A DNA stretch of 64,000 nucleotides from Chelydra serpentina (GCA_037349315.1 JBAIAC010000027.1:14555501-14619500), one strand, 5' to 3'; positions 43,420-55,862 are shown, counted from the stretch's first letter. Made by a program: numbers and translations. Notes: generated by a model not told the origin, from the sequence alone.

Positions 43420-44033
43420 GTCAGGATGGCGGGAGCTGGAACTGGGGCGCAGAGTGAAATGGGCGCCTGGTGGGTTGTAAGATTAGAAAGCAAAATAAAA
43501 TTTAAAAAATAGAAAGCAGCACCCTCTTTTCCCAGCCCCTCCACTGCTCTGACCACCACCTATCCCACTGCAGTTCCTTAAGCCCTCCTCGCCAGGATCA
43601 CCATTTAGGGAAGGCGGGAAGCACCTGCCCCCCCTCTGAGTTTCCTACCACAATATAATTTTACAAATGGGGCAGCATTGAGGGTGGCACTTGCAGGGGC
43701 TATAGCCACCCCAGAATTTGCCTTAGCCCACCCCATAGCCACTCCTCCCAGAGCTGGGCACCCAGCCAGCAGTCACCCCTCTCTGGCCGCCCAGCTCCCG
43801 CTGCTGAGGCAGTCTCCCCTTCTTTGGGAAGCTGATCCATGGCTGGCACAGCCCTGGGGCAGCTCACCCGATGCTAGAGGTGGCCGAGCGGGTCTCCACT
43901 GAGCTGGGGAGAGGGGACAGGGACCCTGCCAGTTCAGCTGTTGCTGTACTGAACAAAGGTCCAGGCTCCTGCGTGCTCGTCTTAAAGCGACAGTGCACTG
44001 ACACGCTCCCCCCAGCACATACACACGTTCCCC
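43420..44033. repeat. GC-rich repeat patch, probably DNA-transposon-derived
   Basis: A C/G-rich block in AT-rich surroundings, with phrases such as 'tgcaggggctatagccacc', 'gccgcccagctcccgctgc' and 'ttaaagcgacagtgcactg' that I associate with GC-rich hAT-like elements in turtles. No ends or duplication were identified. The 134-codon minus frame (43773-44177) spans this patch and the adjoining MITE and so is not a gene. Confidence 0.4.
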
Positions 44034-44161
44034 CAGAGATGCTGGAACTAAGGGTGCAGGGGGTACCGCCGCACCCCCTTGCTTGAAGTGGTTTCCATCA
44101 TATACAGTGTGTACAGTTTGGTTCTCAGCACCCCCACTATACAAATTGTTCCAGCGCCCTC
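44034..44161. mobile_element. DNA-transposon MITE, GCTGGAAC family, copy 2
   Basis: Ends GCTGGAACTAAGGGTGC and, from the right, GCTGGAACAATTTGTATAG, inside an outer CAGAGAT/GCCCTC pair. The centre carries 'ttgcttgaagtggtttcc' and 'cagcacccccactat'. About 128 bp. No clear duplication; hAT-like ends are suspected. Confidence 0.7.
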
Positions 44162-46559
44162 CCCGCAACACACACACATGCTTGTATTATTATTATTGTA
44201 GGGTTACTTCTTGATACTTCCTGTCAAAATGCACATATACACTCTGTACTTTTATTGTTTCAAAGTCTGTTAAGGGTTATTGTACTGTTACTTTAGTTTT
44301 TTGGCTGGTCTGTGCATTTCATAATTCTATTTCTCTCTTAAAGAATTAAATTTAAGTGTGAGTAGTGTTCTAAAATGCCTAACTTGTCCTGGCTGGAGTA
44401 ATTATTTGTATTACCATATTGTGCTTTGGCATTCATTATTTAAAGTGGTACAATCAAATAATTGTATCTTCTAGAATGTAAATTTAGCTTATACTCACCT
44501 TAGCAGCGCCAGTTTTAAAAAAATGTATTAGCTAAATACAAGTTTAGACTGATAGAGTGCAGATGAAGGACACTTATTTTCAAATTGTATTTTTAATTAT
44601 ATCTGTAAAATAATTTAAAATTAATACAAAAATAAATGAGGTTCCAAGTCTGATACTAATAGTAATCATGGAGTCAAATGTTAGTGAGTCACATACATGA
44701 TTGTGATTGGTAAACATAAATGCCAAAATAATTAGAAAAATAAATACCCGTTCTTAATAAAAAGAGGGGGGAAACTTGATCACATATGTTAAAATTAAGT
44801 AAATACATTTTTAGCGGAGTGAAAAACAATTGACAAAAATAGAGTAGATAATGGCAGTAACATAGTGTGTCTGTTAGAGAAAGTAAGCAGATTGTACACT
44901 ATCTTTAGTAGAGATAAATACGAACCATCAAACTTGTGTTTCTGATGTCTGTGTTAAGATTCCAAAATTGATACCTCAAGCCTTGAGATTAGGAAGATCA
45001 TGCTGTATTATCGCCTGCTTGTTCTAAATTTATATATAAACAAAATATGGCTTTAATTGGGGTGTGTGTGTATATATATATTTTCTGTCTTTATATAGGA
45101 ATTAGATTCAGTGCTAATTTCTAAATTATCTGTAAAAAAAATACGTTTTCAGGCACCTAAATAGCTCCTGGAATTACGATTAAAGTTGCCCCCCCCCACA
45201 AAAAATCTGAAATGACACCCCTGCTCCCCACTCATCATCTTTCCCTTTCACTCACATGCTGCCCATGATCACTTCAGGAGAGAGGGAAACACTGCTCCCA
45301 GAGGCTGGGTAGCCACTGGAATTTAAGCACAACGTGGAAAGACAAGGAGGGAGAAATTATCATAACAGCCCCGTCCTAAACTTCAACCCTCTACATAGCC
45401 ACACTAGTACTTATTTGTTAATCTTGTTTACTATAATAGTTCCCAGGGACCAACCCAAATCAGGCACTGCACAAAGATAAAGCAGTACATTATAAACTCT
45501 TCATGGCAGGGACAATAAATAGACAAGCCAGACAAAGGGTAGGAGGAAAGGATATAGCCTCACTATAGTCTCTGAAGCCTAGCATCAGAATGTCCACCAG
45601 CTTCAGCACCTGTATCCAGTACCACCACCCCTCTATCTGTATCCCAAAATACCCATTGGGCTCCCAGCTCCACATCCCTTGCACTAGCCTCTCCTAGCAC
45701 CAACTCTTAAATTTGGGTAGGACAGGCTTATTGCTCAGTTTTGGGGTCAGGGACCAAAACAGTTCAGTGATGACAATGATCAGAAGAAACTGTCTTAAAG
45801 CAGCCTAGCAGATTTGGACACCAAAGCCCCATTTGTTTTATTTTTTCAAATTAATTTTAAATGCCAATTACTAAACAGGCAGTGACTATATCAATATCAT
45901 TTCATGTGCATATAAGAGCTTGTTCAGACATGAGGGCTCCACTGTAAAAAGGGAAAAAGTTGAATTACTTATGTATTAGAGAAGTTGACACACGGCTCCA
46001 CTTTAGATTATTGGTCCATCTGGATTCCTCCAGTCTCCAGACAGAGCACATTAGCACAGCTGCATGTCTTCCATAGTCACGACTGCTGCTCTGCCAATAA
46101 AAGGGATGAGGTCAGCCAAATACCTGAGCTATTCCTATGCTACCACATGAAAGGGGGGCGGGGATATGAAGCCAACTTGGAGCTGGAATTAACATGAGGA
46201 AGAATAATGTATGCATGTCAAACAAGTTCAAATTTGTCTGGCCAGTCTTTCACCTTTCTTTGTCCAAGAGAGCATAATTGAGCATACACCGAAGAGAGTC
46301 CAAAATCTGCACGTAACTTTTCTCTTCTGTCTGTGATACTTCTGAAATATCAGATCATTCTGGTCCATGTCTGATGTCAAGCCTTGATGCAGACTCTCAG
46401 CTGTTCAGACTTCCTTTTGCTATTCATACCTCTTGTGTAGGGCTTCTGATTTTAGGTATAGCCAAAATACACTGATAAAACACCCCCAATGTGAAAAAAA
46501 TGAAATTGCTATTTATCCAGTAAACACCAGAAAAACACCACAGGTGATTATTTGCAGGG
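44162..46559. other. 2.4 kb of unique AT-rich sequence, no gene
   Basis: Includes a (GT)n(AT)n run at 45062-45081 and an (ATT)n run near 44187-44197. Long stop-rich AT stretches at 44340-45130. Nothing else supported. Confidence 0.4.
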
Positions 46560-46698
46560 CTTGTGTGCATGGAGCAATTATGGGGATGTGATTTCTAAAG
46601 CACACTGGGGTGTTTAACATGAATTAGCCTGTGTAGACCCTGTTGGTGCACACTAAAGGTTCTCTACTGCACGTTCAGGTCGTGCTGTAGCACACAAG
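46560..46698. mobile_element. Candidate short MITE, CTTGTGTGC ends
   Basis: 139 bp bounded by CTTGTGTGC and its perfect inverse GCACACAAG. The interior includes 'aagcacactggggtg' and 'gtgcacactaaaggttc', giving further short inverted matches. A target duplication is not visible. Related in style to the Chompy-type MITEs but not clearly the same family. Confidence 0.4.
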
Positions 46699-47010
46699 GA
46701 ATATTATGAAGAGATCACTCATTGCTAACTATGCAAAGAGAAAGCCCCCCTCCCCCAAATCTATGTTAGACATCTACATACAGCTCCAAAATTGCTAAAG
46801 ATAAACCCCCAAAGCTGAAAAGAATAAACCTCAAAAACCAGAAGATCTACTCATGGGCCACCAACATTCATGAGTTGTATACAATGCAGCCCAGCCCAGC
46901 CCACAGTCTTTACAGAATCTATCCTCCCTCAAGACACCCACTTATCAGAGCAGAAGATGAACCTAAACCACCAAGTTTTCATCTGGATTTGAGAGAAATA
47001 CTTCCAGGGA

Positions 47011-47197
47011 ATCATTCATAGAATATAGAATATCAGGGTTGGAAGGGACCTTAGGAGGTCATCTAGTCCAACCCCCTGCTCAGAGCAGGAGCTATCCCCA
47101 ATTTTTGCCCCAGATCCCTAAATGGCCCCCTCAAGGATTGAACTCACAACCCTGGGTTTAGCAGGCCAATGCTCAAACCCCTGAGCTATCCCTCCCC
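47011..47197 (-). mobile_element. Cry-type SINE (tRNA-Lys-derived), full-length
   Basis: On the minus strand the element starts with a tRNA-like head containing an A box (TAGCTCAGGGG, within 47171-47192) and a B box (GAGTTCAATCC, 47135-47145), so it is an RNA polymerase III retroposon. Downstream it has a CR1-like 3' end (GGTTGGACTAGATGACCTCC...TTCCAACCCTGATATTCTA), which lets it use a CR1 LINE's reverse transcriptase. It is about 187 bp with a short terminal TTCTATG-type repeat. This family is known from cryptodiran turtles and is the best taxonomic marker in the window. It is not a working tRNA gene: the tRNA fold is not conserved. Confidence 0.9.
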
Positions 47198-47426
47198 CCA
47201 TTGTATCAGTACTGAATGAATGAACAAACCAACAATGGGTAAAGCCAACACCCCTCAGCGGGTCATCAGCAGTGGGGCTCCAACCTGAGAGCTCTGGATC
47301 TTGATGCTCGAGCCTGTATTGCCTGAGCTAAAAGACACAGGTCTCTTAGTTAAGGCAGTAGTAGGTTCATCAATCTCCAGACGGCCTAGCCAGCACTAGT
47401 GGGGGAAGAATGCCCACCAAGTAGGA

Positions 47427-47553
47427 GTATCAGAAGGGTAGTCGTGTTAGTCTTGATCTGTAGAAGCGACAAAGAGTCCTGTGGCACCTTATAGACTAAC
47501 AGATGTATTGGAGCATAAGCTTTCGTGGGTGAATACCCACTTCGTCGGATGCA
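47427..47553 (-). mobile_element. Short retroposon with hammerhead-like core, 127-bp form, copy 2
   Basis: A complete 127-bp unit, about 96% identical to 37704-37830 (about 5 differences by my count). It is flanked by CAAGTAGGA on both sides (the right copy begins with the element's last two bases). On the minus strand: CCGACGA, stem AGTGGG...CCCAC, GAAA, GCTTATGC, TC. It lies 230 bp from the Cry SINE. Confidence 0.75.
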
Positions 47554-48039
47554 AGTAGGAATGACTTACAAATGTTATTGCAGAGTCAAGGGTTTTGAAG
47601 CGGTGCGCGTTTTGTCAGTGTTCTCTCTGAACTCTTTATTCTCTTGACTGTTTTCTTCCCCATGTGGCTTACTGACAAAAAGGTTGGAAACATACCTAAG
47701 GGCGGTATTCTTTCTGACAAATTCTCACAGAAGGCACATTGCCTCTTTAGAACATTTTCTAAACTCTCCATAAAAAGTAACTGTCTCAAGCCTACTTAAT
47801 TAATTACTTTGCCGGCTTGTGCTTAAATGTAGGGAACATGCACAACAGAAGATCTCTAGAGCACAGTATGTAGCAATAACTCAGGAGAAGTGGAGCCCTT
47901 GAGTCTACATATTTTGTATTATAATGCATATTGGCTCATATTTTTCCAAGACGACTTTTATCTCGTATCAGATATCTATGCTTGCAATCATTTCCTGCTC
48001 AGGAACTAAAACTTATAGCAGATATTAATAGGCATTGCA

Positions 48040-48215
48040 CAATGGCCCAGTGGGTAAGACACAGGATGAGGGAGGGAGAAGAGCTTGGGGAAGAGGGGTC
48101 AGTACATCTAAGTCATATTTTGTCTCTGTCACAAACTTCATGCGTGACTTAATCTCTCTGATCTTTGTTTTCCCCCTCTGTAAAGTCACTCTACAGTTTA
48201 TATTTTCTTATCTAG
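48040..48215 (+). repeat. MIR-like SINE, plus orientation, degraded
   Basis: Head-like 'atggcccagtgggtaagac', core 'gcgtgacttaatctctctg' and 'ctttgttttccccctctg', followed by 'taaagtcac'. The head-to-core segment has diverged. Confidence 0.55.
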
Positions 48216-48313
48216 GCTAATAAACATGCAGGACCTATGAAAACGAAACTGATAACTCTGGTTAGCGCCTAATGACTATATATAGGCAGACACTATACAC
48301 ACACTTCCTCTCA

Positions 48314-48567
48314 GGCTACATCTACACCGAGAACTCCTCTGTTCATGCAGCTAGAGAAAGTATAAATAGCAGCGTAGCCGCTACCCACTAGTTTCAGGCC
48401 ACTCTGTACTCAGCGAGGCTAAGCCATGACTTTGCTGCTGCTACCATTGCTACCGCCACTACATTACTATTTATATTTATGCTAGCTCAATGAGACCCAG
48501 CACAAGTATGCATATACTACCGGGGGAAAACACACATCTGGCTCATAGTGTAGTCAATCTCAGAGCC
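48314..48567. mobile_element. MITE, PIF/Harbinger-like, degraded
   Basis: The left end GGCTACATCTACACCGA (preceded by TCA) and the right end 'catagtgtagtcaatctcagagcc' resemble the 17086 subfamily. The centre 'agcagcgtagccgctacc' is partly palindromic. About 250 bp; the right boundary is approximate. Confidence 0.5.
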
Positions 48568-51500
48568 TTGTATAAAAGCTTCGCAGTATGGATCTGGAAT
48601 TTCAGCTATTTGACTTTTTATCCACATCAAAACAATTCATCTTGACTGGCTTATGTGTGGCCAAAAGTCCATGTGGAGATTATATATGATCCAAGTCAGA
48701 AACCAGGGTCTCTCCAGAGAAATTGCTATGGGTTGTAGACTCAAAAACTGAAACAAGTTGCAAAAACATTGAGAGTCAGCTCACCTAAACCTTGGAACAA
48801 ACTGTTCCCCTTGAGCTTAAATCCACCGCCAGGATATCCCAAGAGAACTCAGTGGCAAAATGCTACAACTGGATGCATTGATTTACCAATGCACAAAAGC
48901 TCCATATTATGAAGTTTTTTATTACAGGTCAACAAATGTAACCTCAGTTTTAGGGGCAAACACAAACACCACACAGTCCCAGCACTACAGAGATTATTGT
49001 GGTAGTCCTCAACCTACAAGCATCTGTCCATGTAGACCTAGTTGCAGGTCCAGAGGTTATATGGACAAGAGACACAAAAGATTGGAGGAAATAAGCAAAA
49101 CAATGTGAGGTTTAATAGCTACTTATGTTCATGAAAGAATATTTAATAAATACTTCAAAGCACAGCGCTCATTTATTTGAAGAAAATCTAAAAAAAAAAA
49201 AGGGGAGCCTACAGTTTGAATGAAAAATCCATGAGACGTAAACAAAAATGGACAAAAAGGAGCTATTAATCAGGTACTAACAGCCATTAAGATGTTTTAA
49301 AGCACTGTGAGCTTTTATTGAGTGATCACAGGTTTTTTTACCATAGAGGAAGGCTCTCTTAGCTTTTAGAGTAACCGTTCTTTTCCTAGACACATTTTAG
49401 AGTCTGCAGGCATTTATCTCAACTCGCTAAAGTGAGTACAACTGTCTGTTGGTAGATCAAAAAAAATGAAAAGCTGCCAGTGACACTTACAAGTACTGCA
49501 GAAAACATTCTGCACAACTTCCATCTGGTGTTCATCAATCTAGACCGATTTAAGGGTGGCATATGTTAGTGTACTCCAACAGCCTAGAGAAAACTAATCA
49601 CCTAGCTGTCCTAAACTCAGATATATCGTTTTTGCACAAATTAGACACTATTTTAATTGGATTAAACTCCCCACACGGTATCATCTTAAATCAACCAAAG
49701 CTTTCTGGGCATACCTATTAGAAGCAGTGGTCTGCTAAGACCACTGGGTTGGGTAACTTCAAGCTAGTCTGCAACAGAACTTTACCTATAAACCAGCGAT
49801 CCAGCAAACCATTCTCTGAGTAAATTGCACAGTGTCTTTGTCCAATGAAGCTCTTTGGTTTGTGAGAACATGCTGGGAAGTTAGAATAGAGTTGTTCCTT
49901 CCTTCTCCCACAGAGCAGACATCACCCTCTGTCTGTATGAAAAATGAGATCCAAACACATTTTGTTTTCCATCAGTAGCAATGCTAAACTGGTTGTAAAT
50001 CTTAAAAGCTATGTAGCCAAGCTAATTCTTCCAAGACTGAGGCAGTCAAGTCTCATGCAGTGTTTTATTTATCTGTTTGTTAACCAATATTTTCTACCAT
50101 CACTGAAAGTATAGCCCTTCCAGCCAACTCTGTTACAGAAGGGAGATGGTTGTGAATATGTGAAGTAAAAGGCAATCAGAGATGCACATATTTGCTAACA
50201 TACAGACTGAAGATTTACTTTAAAAGACTTAATACTGCAGCACTTAACAGCACAGCAAAGCAATGATCTAGCTGAACTCTTAATGGGAGGGGATTACTTG
50301 TACAGAGCACAGGTGAAAGACAATGGTATCACACAAAGCCTAGTGAACTGAATGGAAAAATTCCCATTCATTCCAATGGGCATTGGATCCCAAGTGCTCT
50401 TTGCCAAGGAGGCAACAGGTCTGTGAATTTCTATTTTTCTCAAGCATTTTATTTTAATCTTTTCATTGATTCAATCATATTCTGTAACTGTTACTACTAA
50501 ACAAACTGAACAATAAATCCCAGCTAGTGTTGCAGGAATAACCAGAAAAACAAATCCAGCAACCTGCCAATGACGGAAAATAGTGAACTCGGTAATTTTA
50601 ATTCAGTTCAAAACCGTGGGTTTTTTCTGACTGGGGGTTTTCTCCGAATCTAAAGCCCAAAGTTCAGTTCTCTACATTCCATGGTGTTAAGCACCTCGTT
50701 AGTGAATGAAATGCACGCAATCCTGAATGAAAAGTTGGCAGCAAAATTATACTGACTATGGTGAACTATAATAAAGCTTTCAATATCACCAGCCAAGAAG
50801 CACTAGAAATAGTCCTTATTGTATTGTTTATATTTTGCGAGGAAGAGAATGTTTTAAGCCAACACAGAAAGAAGGTCTTGGATGAGAAGGAGGGATCTGC
50901 ACAGACAACCTGGCTTGGGTCGCCCTTTGTGGCCTTTCCAACTTTTCCAGTGTTGGCATTTTATTTGTAGCTGTAGGACTTTCTTCAGACATGTAAACAG
51001 GAGCATCTGTTTCTTAGGCTATAGATCCGGTTTGCTGAGGAAATGGGCTAATGAGGATAGAAAGAGTGGGCAAAGAGCCACAATTTTGTCACAATGTATT
51101 AAGAAGGTGACACCTGAAGGCAACACATCCTGCTAACGAAAGGGGTAGTAACTCAAAAGACCTGTTTCCCTATCCCATTGCTTTCAGTACTCGAGACAGG
51201 CCCACAATCCTATGTGAGGTACTGCACCAGAAGAGCCACATCCAGCCATGCTCTGAGAGTTTGGATTCACGGGAACACTCAACCCATGTCAGCATGGGGA
51301 GCTAAGCCGATGCCTTATCATTCAGAAAGCACATCAGACAAGTTGGGAAAGCCACAAAGGACTACTAAACTCACCCAGAGTCCCTCCTACCAGGACAAGC
51401 CTCTAAAATATTACAATCCTGATACACAAGAAATGAGATGGAACACGATTTAAACCCACATGGAGGTTCTTCGTTGAAATATTAGACCCATATTTTTTCA

Positions 51501-53269
51501 TGGAAAAAGGAGAAGCCCATGCAAAGTGAACGGAAATGCACAGGCACCCAAAAAAAGCTGAGATCAACACAGATCTGCACCTTTACACTGATTTAAATTC
51601 AATGGAGCACAACACTACCTTGTCCAACAATAACCAAACCCATGGGGTAGAAGAGTGGGAGCTGATGCAGGCAGAGCAGTGGCATGCTTCCAGCCAACCT
51701 AGCCAATTGATAGGGATGTTGGGATTTACCAATGGCAGATTCTGTGATACTTCCTGGGAGGAAGCGGGGAGCCCCAGGCACGTTTCCCCACAGCCCTAGG
51801 CAAGTTTCTCCAATGGTTAACTACTCTCTCTGTTAAAACGCGCCTAATTTCTAGGTGCAATTCTAGTCTGAATTATCTGGCTGCAGCTTTGAGCCAATGA
51901 AAACCTGGTGCCAACTACAGCAATAGTAAGAGGCAGTAATAAACAAAAGTTGTTTTAGAACAAACACTATGCCTGTGTTAATTATTGGTACCCATCCTCC
52001 CATAGATTTTTACTGGAAAGACTTCAGCAGTTACAGGTCCCTTCAAAAAGCATAATAATCAAACATCACCAATGCAGTTCAGAAGGCAATACCTATGGGA
52101 TAAGAATAGAACATTCTGTAGAGAAATGATTGCACTGTTGTTTCCCTGATTTTTGTTTCAAGTGCCCCATGAGATCTTAGGAGTCTCATCAGTGCAGTAT
52201 TCGTGTTCGCCTCTCTCAGTTCCTGCAGGGACTCCCACATAAGTTTTAATACATTCGCTCTTTCTGCATTCTGCAGGTCCTTTTATACATACGAATTCTA
52301 GACAAACTGCCCTTAAAACTTCGGGAGAATTTTAGCAGATACTACAGCGTCATAATCTCAAATGTGCTCATCATTTCCATAAGATGGCACTACTTTTCAG
52401 ACTCCTCAAAAATTCTATATTGCCTGTGCTAACTTTCATGTACAATATTTACCCACAACCTTCTTAATGCTATGGTACAAAAAGAAACAGTAGCTATTGC
52501 TTTCAATAACATCTGCCCATCATCATATTTTCGGCATGAGACAGTCCAGAAAAACAAATGAAACCCCAAGAGTCATGTTTTACATCACAATTATACTAAT
52601 GAGTATTTGAGTTGAATGAAAAAATATTTTCAAAATGGAGGATATGGCTTCAATCCATGTTTTTTTAGTTTATTTAATATGTGTAGTTTATTTCTACTTC
52701 TTAGCACACTACGTTTGGTAGTGTACTTTGTAAAAGCAATTTAGTCTTATCAATTGGAGACTTTACTCTGGCTTTCTGCTGTTCTGCAACACACATATTG
52801 TTTCACACAGGTCATAAACCAAATAAGTTCAGAGATCAATGTATCATCGACAATCATTCATCTCATGGATGTTGCATTTAGTAATGGAGCTGAGAATTGT
52901 AGCAGATTTTCTAGAGTCTTTACTTCCTTCCAAACACTTGAATTTATACATCCAAATGTCTAGTTATAATTTACTGGAGCATTCATTGCTTATATAAGTA
53001 CAGGCTTAGCCTGCAGCAAAAACAATGACTAATAGCTGTGATGGTACATTCCAATTAATCACCACGAAGTACAAATGTACTTATTGCTTGGTACTTAGGT
53101 GCCTGTTAAGTCAGATGGGAAATTTTAACAACACATATGTTACCAGGAGAAAAAGGACATTTTGTGATGACTGCAGTATAATTTGTAGTTATACATCGAG
53201 GACCATTTGCTTTTCTGTATATATCAATAACACAACCTGCGTTTTTAGAACCATCTTCCAAACCAGCGT
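48568..53269. other. 4.7 kb repeat-poor stretch, no gene supported
   Basis: The longest stretch without a recognisable repeat. Open frames of 60-91 codons (for example 51178-51453 and 51536-51799 plus) have no motif. A weak RT-like peptide at 50758 (MVNYNKAF) is noted in the findings. A poly-A run is at 49190-49201. It could hold conserved regulatory sequence; that needs comparison with other genomes. Confidence 0.4.
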
Positions 53270-53400
53270 GTGGAGAGCTGAAACCGTGGCTGAAGGACTG
53301 GGATGCAAGGACTCTGGATTCTATTCCCATCCCTGGGATAGACTACCTAACTAGGGTGTCTCAGCCTACCCATCAATATGCCCATTTTCACCTCCGTAGA
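53270..53400 (+). repeat. MIR-like SINE remnant
   Basis: The phrase 'aaggactctggattctattccc' followed by 'gtctcagcctacccatc' and 'cattttcacctccg' is a very decayed sense MIR core. Uncertain. Confidence 0.35.
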
Positions 53401-53652
53401 CAGCAGGGTTGAACCTGGCCTGAAAAACATGATGTGTTTGAGAGTGTGCTAATCATACAAATGCTTGGCTTAAATACCACACACATTTATAGAAAGCTAA
53501 ACCCTGGCAGGGTGCTGACAGGCACTGAAAGAGTTAACTGCAAGTCTCATTACACCCCAAAGTAGTTACAACTCTGTATCACTTCCATGTTATTGTTAAT
53601 GAAGCACTAGCATGTCTCTATGCTCTATGGTCCTATCTGCAAGACAACATGA

Positions 53653-53948
53653 CATAGAGTCATAGAAGATTAGGGTTGGAAGAGACCTCAGGAGGTCATC
53701 TAGTCCAATCCCCTGCTCAAAGCAGTACCAACCCCAACTAAATCATCCTAGCCACAGCTTTGTCAAGCCGGGCCTTAAAAACCTCTAAGGATGGAGATTC
53801 CACCACCTCCCTAGATAACCCATTCCAGTGCTTCACCACCCTCCTAATGAAATAGTTTTTCCTAATATGCAACCTAGACCTCCCCCACTGCAACTTGAGA
53901 CCATTGCTCCTTGTTCTGTCATCTGCCACCACTTGGACATAGAGAACA
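53653..53948 (-). repeat. CR1 LINE, ORF2 C-terminus and 3' UTR
   Basis: On the minus strand a 64-codon frame (53738-53932) includes FIRRVVKHWNGLSREVVES and SLEVFKARLDKAVARM, the standard last residues of CR1 ORF2. It is followed by the CR1 3' UTR (GGGGATTGGACTAGATGACC...TTCCAACCC) and terminal ATGACTCTATG-type units. It is 5'-truncated at about 53948. This frame is intact in its short length, so the copy is relatively young. Confidence 0.95.
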
Positions 53949-55309
53949 AACTCCAGTCAAAATCCATAATTCAAAGATAAGAGAAATGCAATAGCTTGGA
54001 TCCAACTGTCTAGGTTTAAGGTAACATAAGGCATTTAGCAATTAAAAATTCAAAAGATTCACAAAAACATTCTCTGGATGCATGGTCAGGATTAAGATAT
54101 TGCTCTGAAAAGGCATGTGAACCTTGGAAGTAGCATATGTATCACTGGGTTTATGGTGCTAAGGGGCCTTTTTATTGAACTACCAAAGCAATTCCATACA
54201 ACAGCTTCAGTACATCCTTCCATTAGTCTAGCTGGTGTAAACAGTCTTACAGACATTTTGTGGGACTTGTCATTTTTTGTTTAACATCTACTGTATGAGC
54301 TGGAATGTGTTGAGTTCAAGGTAATATTCAGCCAGGTTTAACCCAAATTCCCTCCTGTTTAGGTGTTTGAGCAGGAAGCAGAGAGAACAGAAATAGCTAC
54401 TAATTCCAAAAAAGCCATCTTTGTTCATGAAAACGCATGTTGTCTTACTCCCTTCCTGAATATATTATCCTAAATCTGAATGTAAATGAGAAATGTATAA
54501 ATAGAATTGGGCATAAACTGACATTAGACTGGTATTATTTTTTGCGGGGGGAGGAAGGGGGAAGTTGTTGTTAAAGGAGTTAAAGTCTAACATCTGTTTT
54601 TAATTCTACCAACTTATTTTTCTGTTTATACCTACAGGCTTTCCAGACATAATTCAACACTGCTAATTAAAGCTGACAAGTTTTGTTCATTGTGATGCTT
54701 TCTTATGTCCCTGCAAGCCACTTACTCATGTCACTGCTGTCATTGGAGGTGACACAGCTTCTTGATGGAGGGGTGACATGAGGCCAGAGAGCTGCCAGGA
54801 GGGTTTGGGAATGTTTCCCTTGTCCCCTGTCAGGAAAAAAAAGTGATGGATGCTAGTGACCACTGCGCTGTCCTCAAGCCTTCATCTCCAGTCTGGATCT
54901 GAGTCCAGTGATTTCCTACCACAGCTGAAAACACACATTGGTGGTGGTGGTTCTGAACATATTCACTGAAATGCCACTACAGTGTCTATTCAATGGGAAG
55001 TCACCATTTATATATGAAATATACAAACACACTACACACACTTTCAACTTCCACAGCAGTAAGAGCGCCGCTGGATACCCTAAGGAAAGTTGCAACTTGC
55101 GGCTCGGTAAAAAAGCATGAAGCTGATTCAGTGGAGTAACTTGACCCATGTCCAAACACATACGTATCTGTGGGATCGTGTCCTGGCATAACTGAAATAA
55201 AATGGCATACCCATGGCTTTGTTCCATGGGGTAAGAAGAACAACACTGACTGCATCAATGTTCATTACTTCACATTCCAACTTCCATCTTGATAGCTTCT
55301 CTTGGATCC
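53949..55309. other. No gene seen
   Basis: Unique sequence; the 103- and 85-codon minus frames at 54916-55258 overlap each other and a plus frame and have no motif. Confidence 0.4.
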
Positions 55310-55545
55310 TTATACTAGTACCACCTAGCTCTTATAGAAAGCTTTCCATCACTAGATCTCAACGTACTTGACCAAGGTGGTAAACATCAATATCCTGATC
55401 TCAAAAATGGGGAAACCGAGGCACAGAAAAATGAAATGACTTCCCAAGGTCACCCAGCAGGCCAGTAGCCAAACCAGAAACAGAACAAGGCCACCTGTGT
55501 CCAAGTCCAGTACTCTGTCTACTAAGCCAAGCATGCCCCATGTTT
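55310..55545 (-). repeat. MIR-like SINE, minus orientation
   Basis: Reversed tail 'gatctcaacgtacttgacc', reversed core 'aaaaatggggaaaccgaggc', 'tgacttcccaaggtcaccc', 'cagcaggccagtagcc' and head 'gtactctgtctactaagcc'. Close to full length. Confidence 0.75.
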
Positions 55546-55739
55546 ATGGCAAGGGACTGCATGCTGTGACTGGTGTGCTGAGCAGACACAGACATATGGA
55601 GAGGGCTGACCAATTACTTTGTTGGGTTTTTTTCCATTCCTTGTGCCTATCCATACAAGACAGGGATGGAGGCAGAAACTCTCAGAGGAGCTTATCAGGA
55701 CATGGCTGAAAATGAATAAGGAAACATGCTTGTAAGAAT

Positions 55740-55862
55740 AGTAGTAAAGTTCTTTGGGACATGCCTTTCATTATGTGCATGTATAGCACTGAGCTACAAC
55801 GGGGCCTGGATCCCTGGCTGGGGCCTCTGGGCCTCACCCAAATAAATAATAATAATAGCCTT
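55740..55862 (+). repeat. SINE 3' tail, plus orientation
   Basis: Contains 'agttctttgggac', 'gcatgtatagcactgagc', 'acggggcctggatccctgg' and 'ggcctctgggcctcacc', ending in AATAAATAATAATAATA. Same tail family as 27625. Confidence 0.65.

Noticed and set aside
43773..44177. 134-codon minus-strand frame
   Set aside because: It spans a GC-rich repeat patch and the adjoining MITE.
47130..47195. tRNA gene on the minus strand
   Set aside because: A and B boxes are present, but the sequence is the head of a Cry SINE with a CR1-like tail, and the cloverleaf is not conserved.
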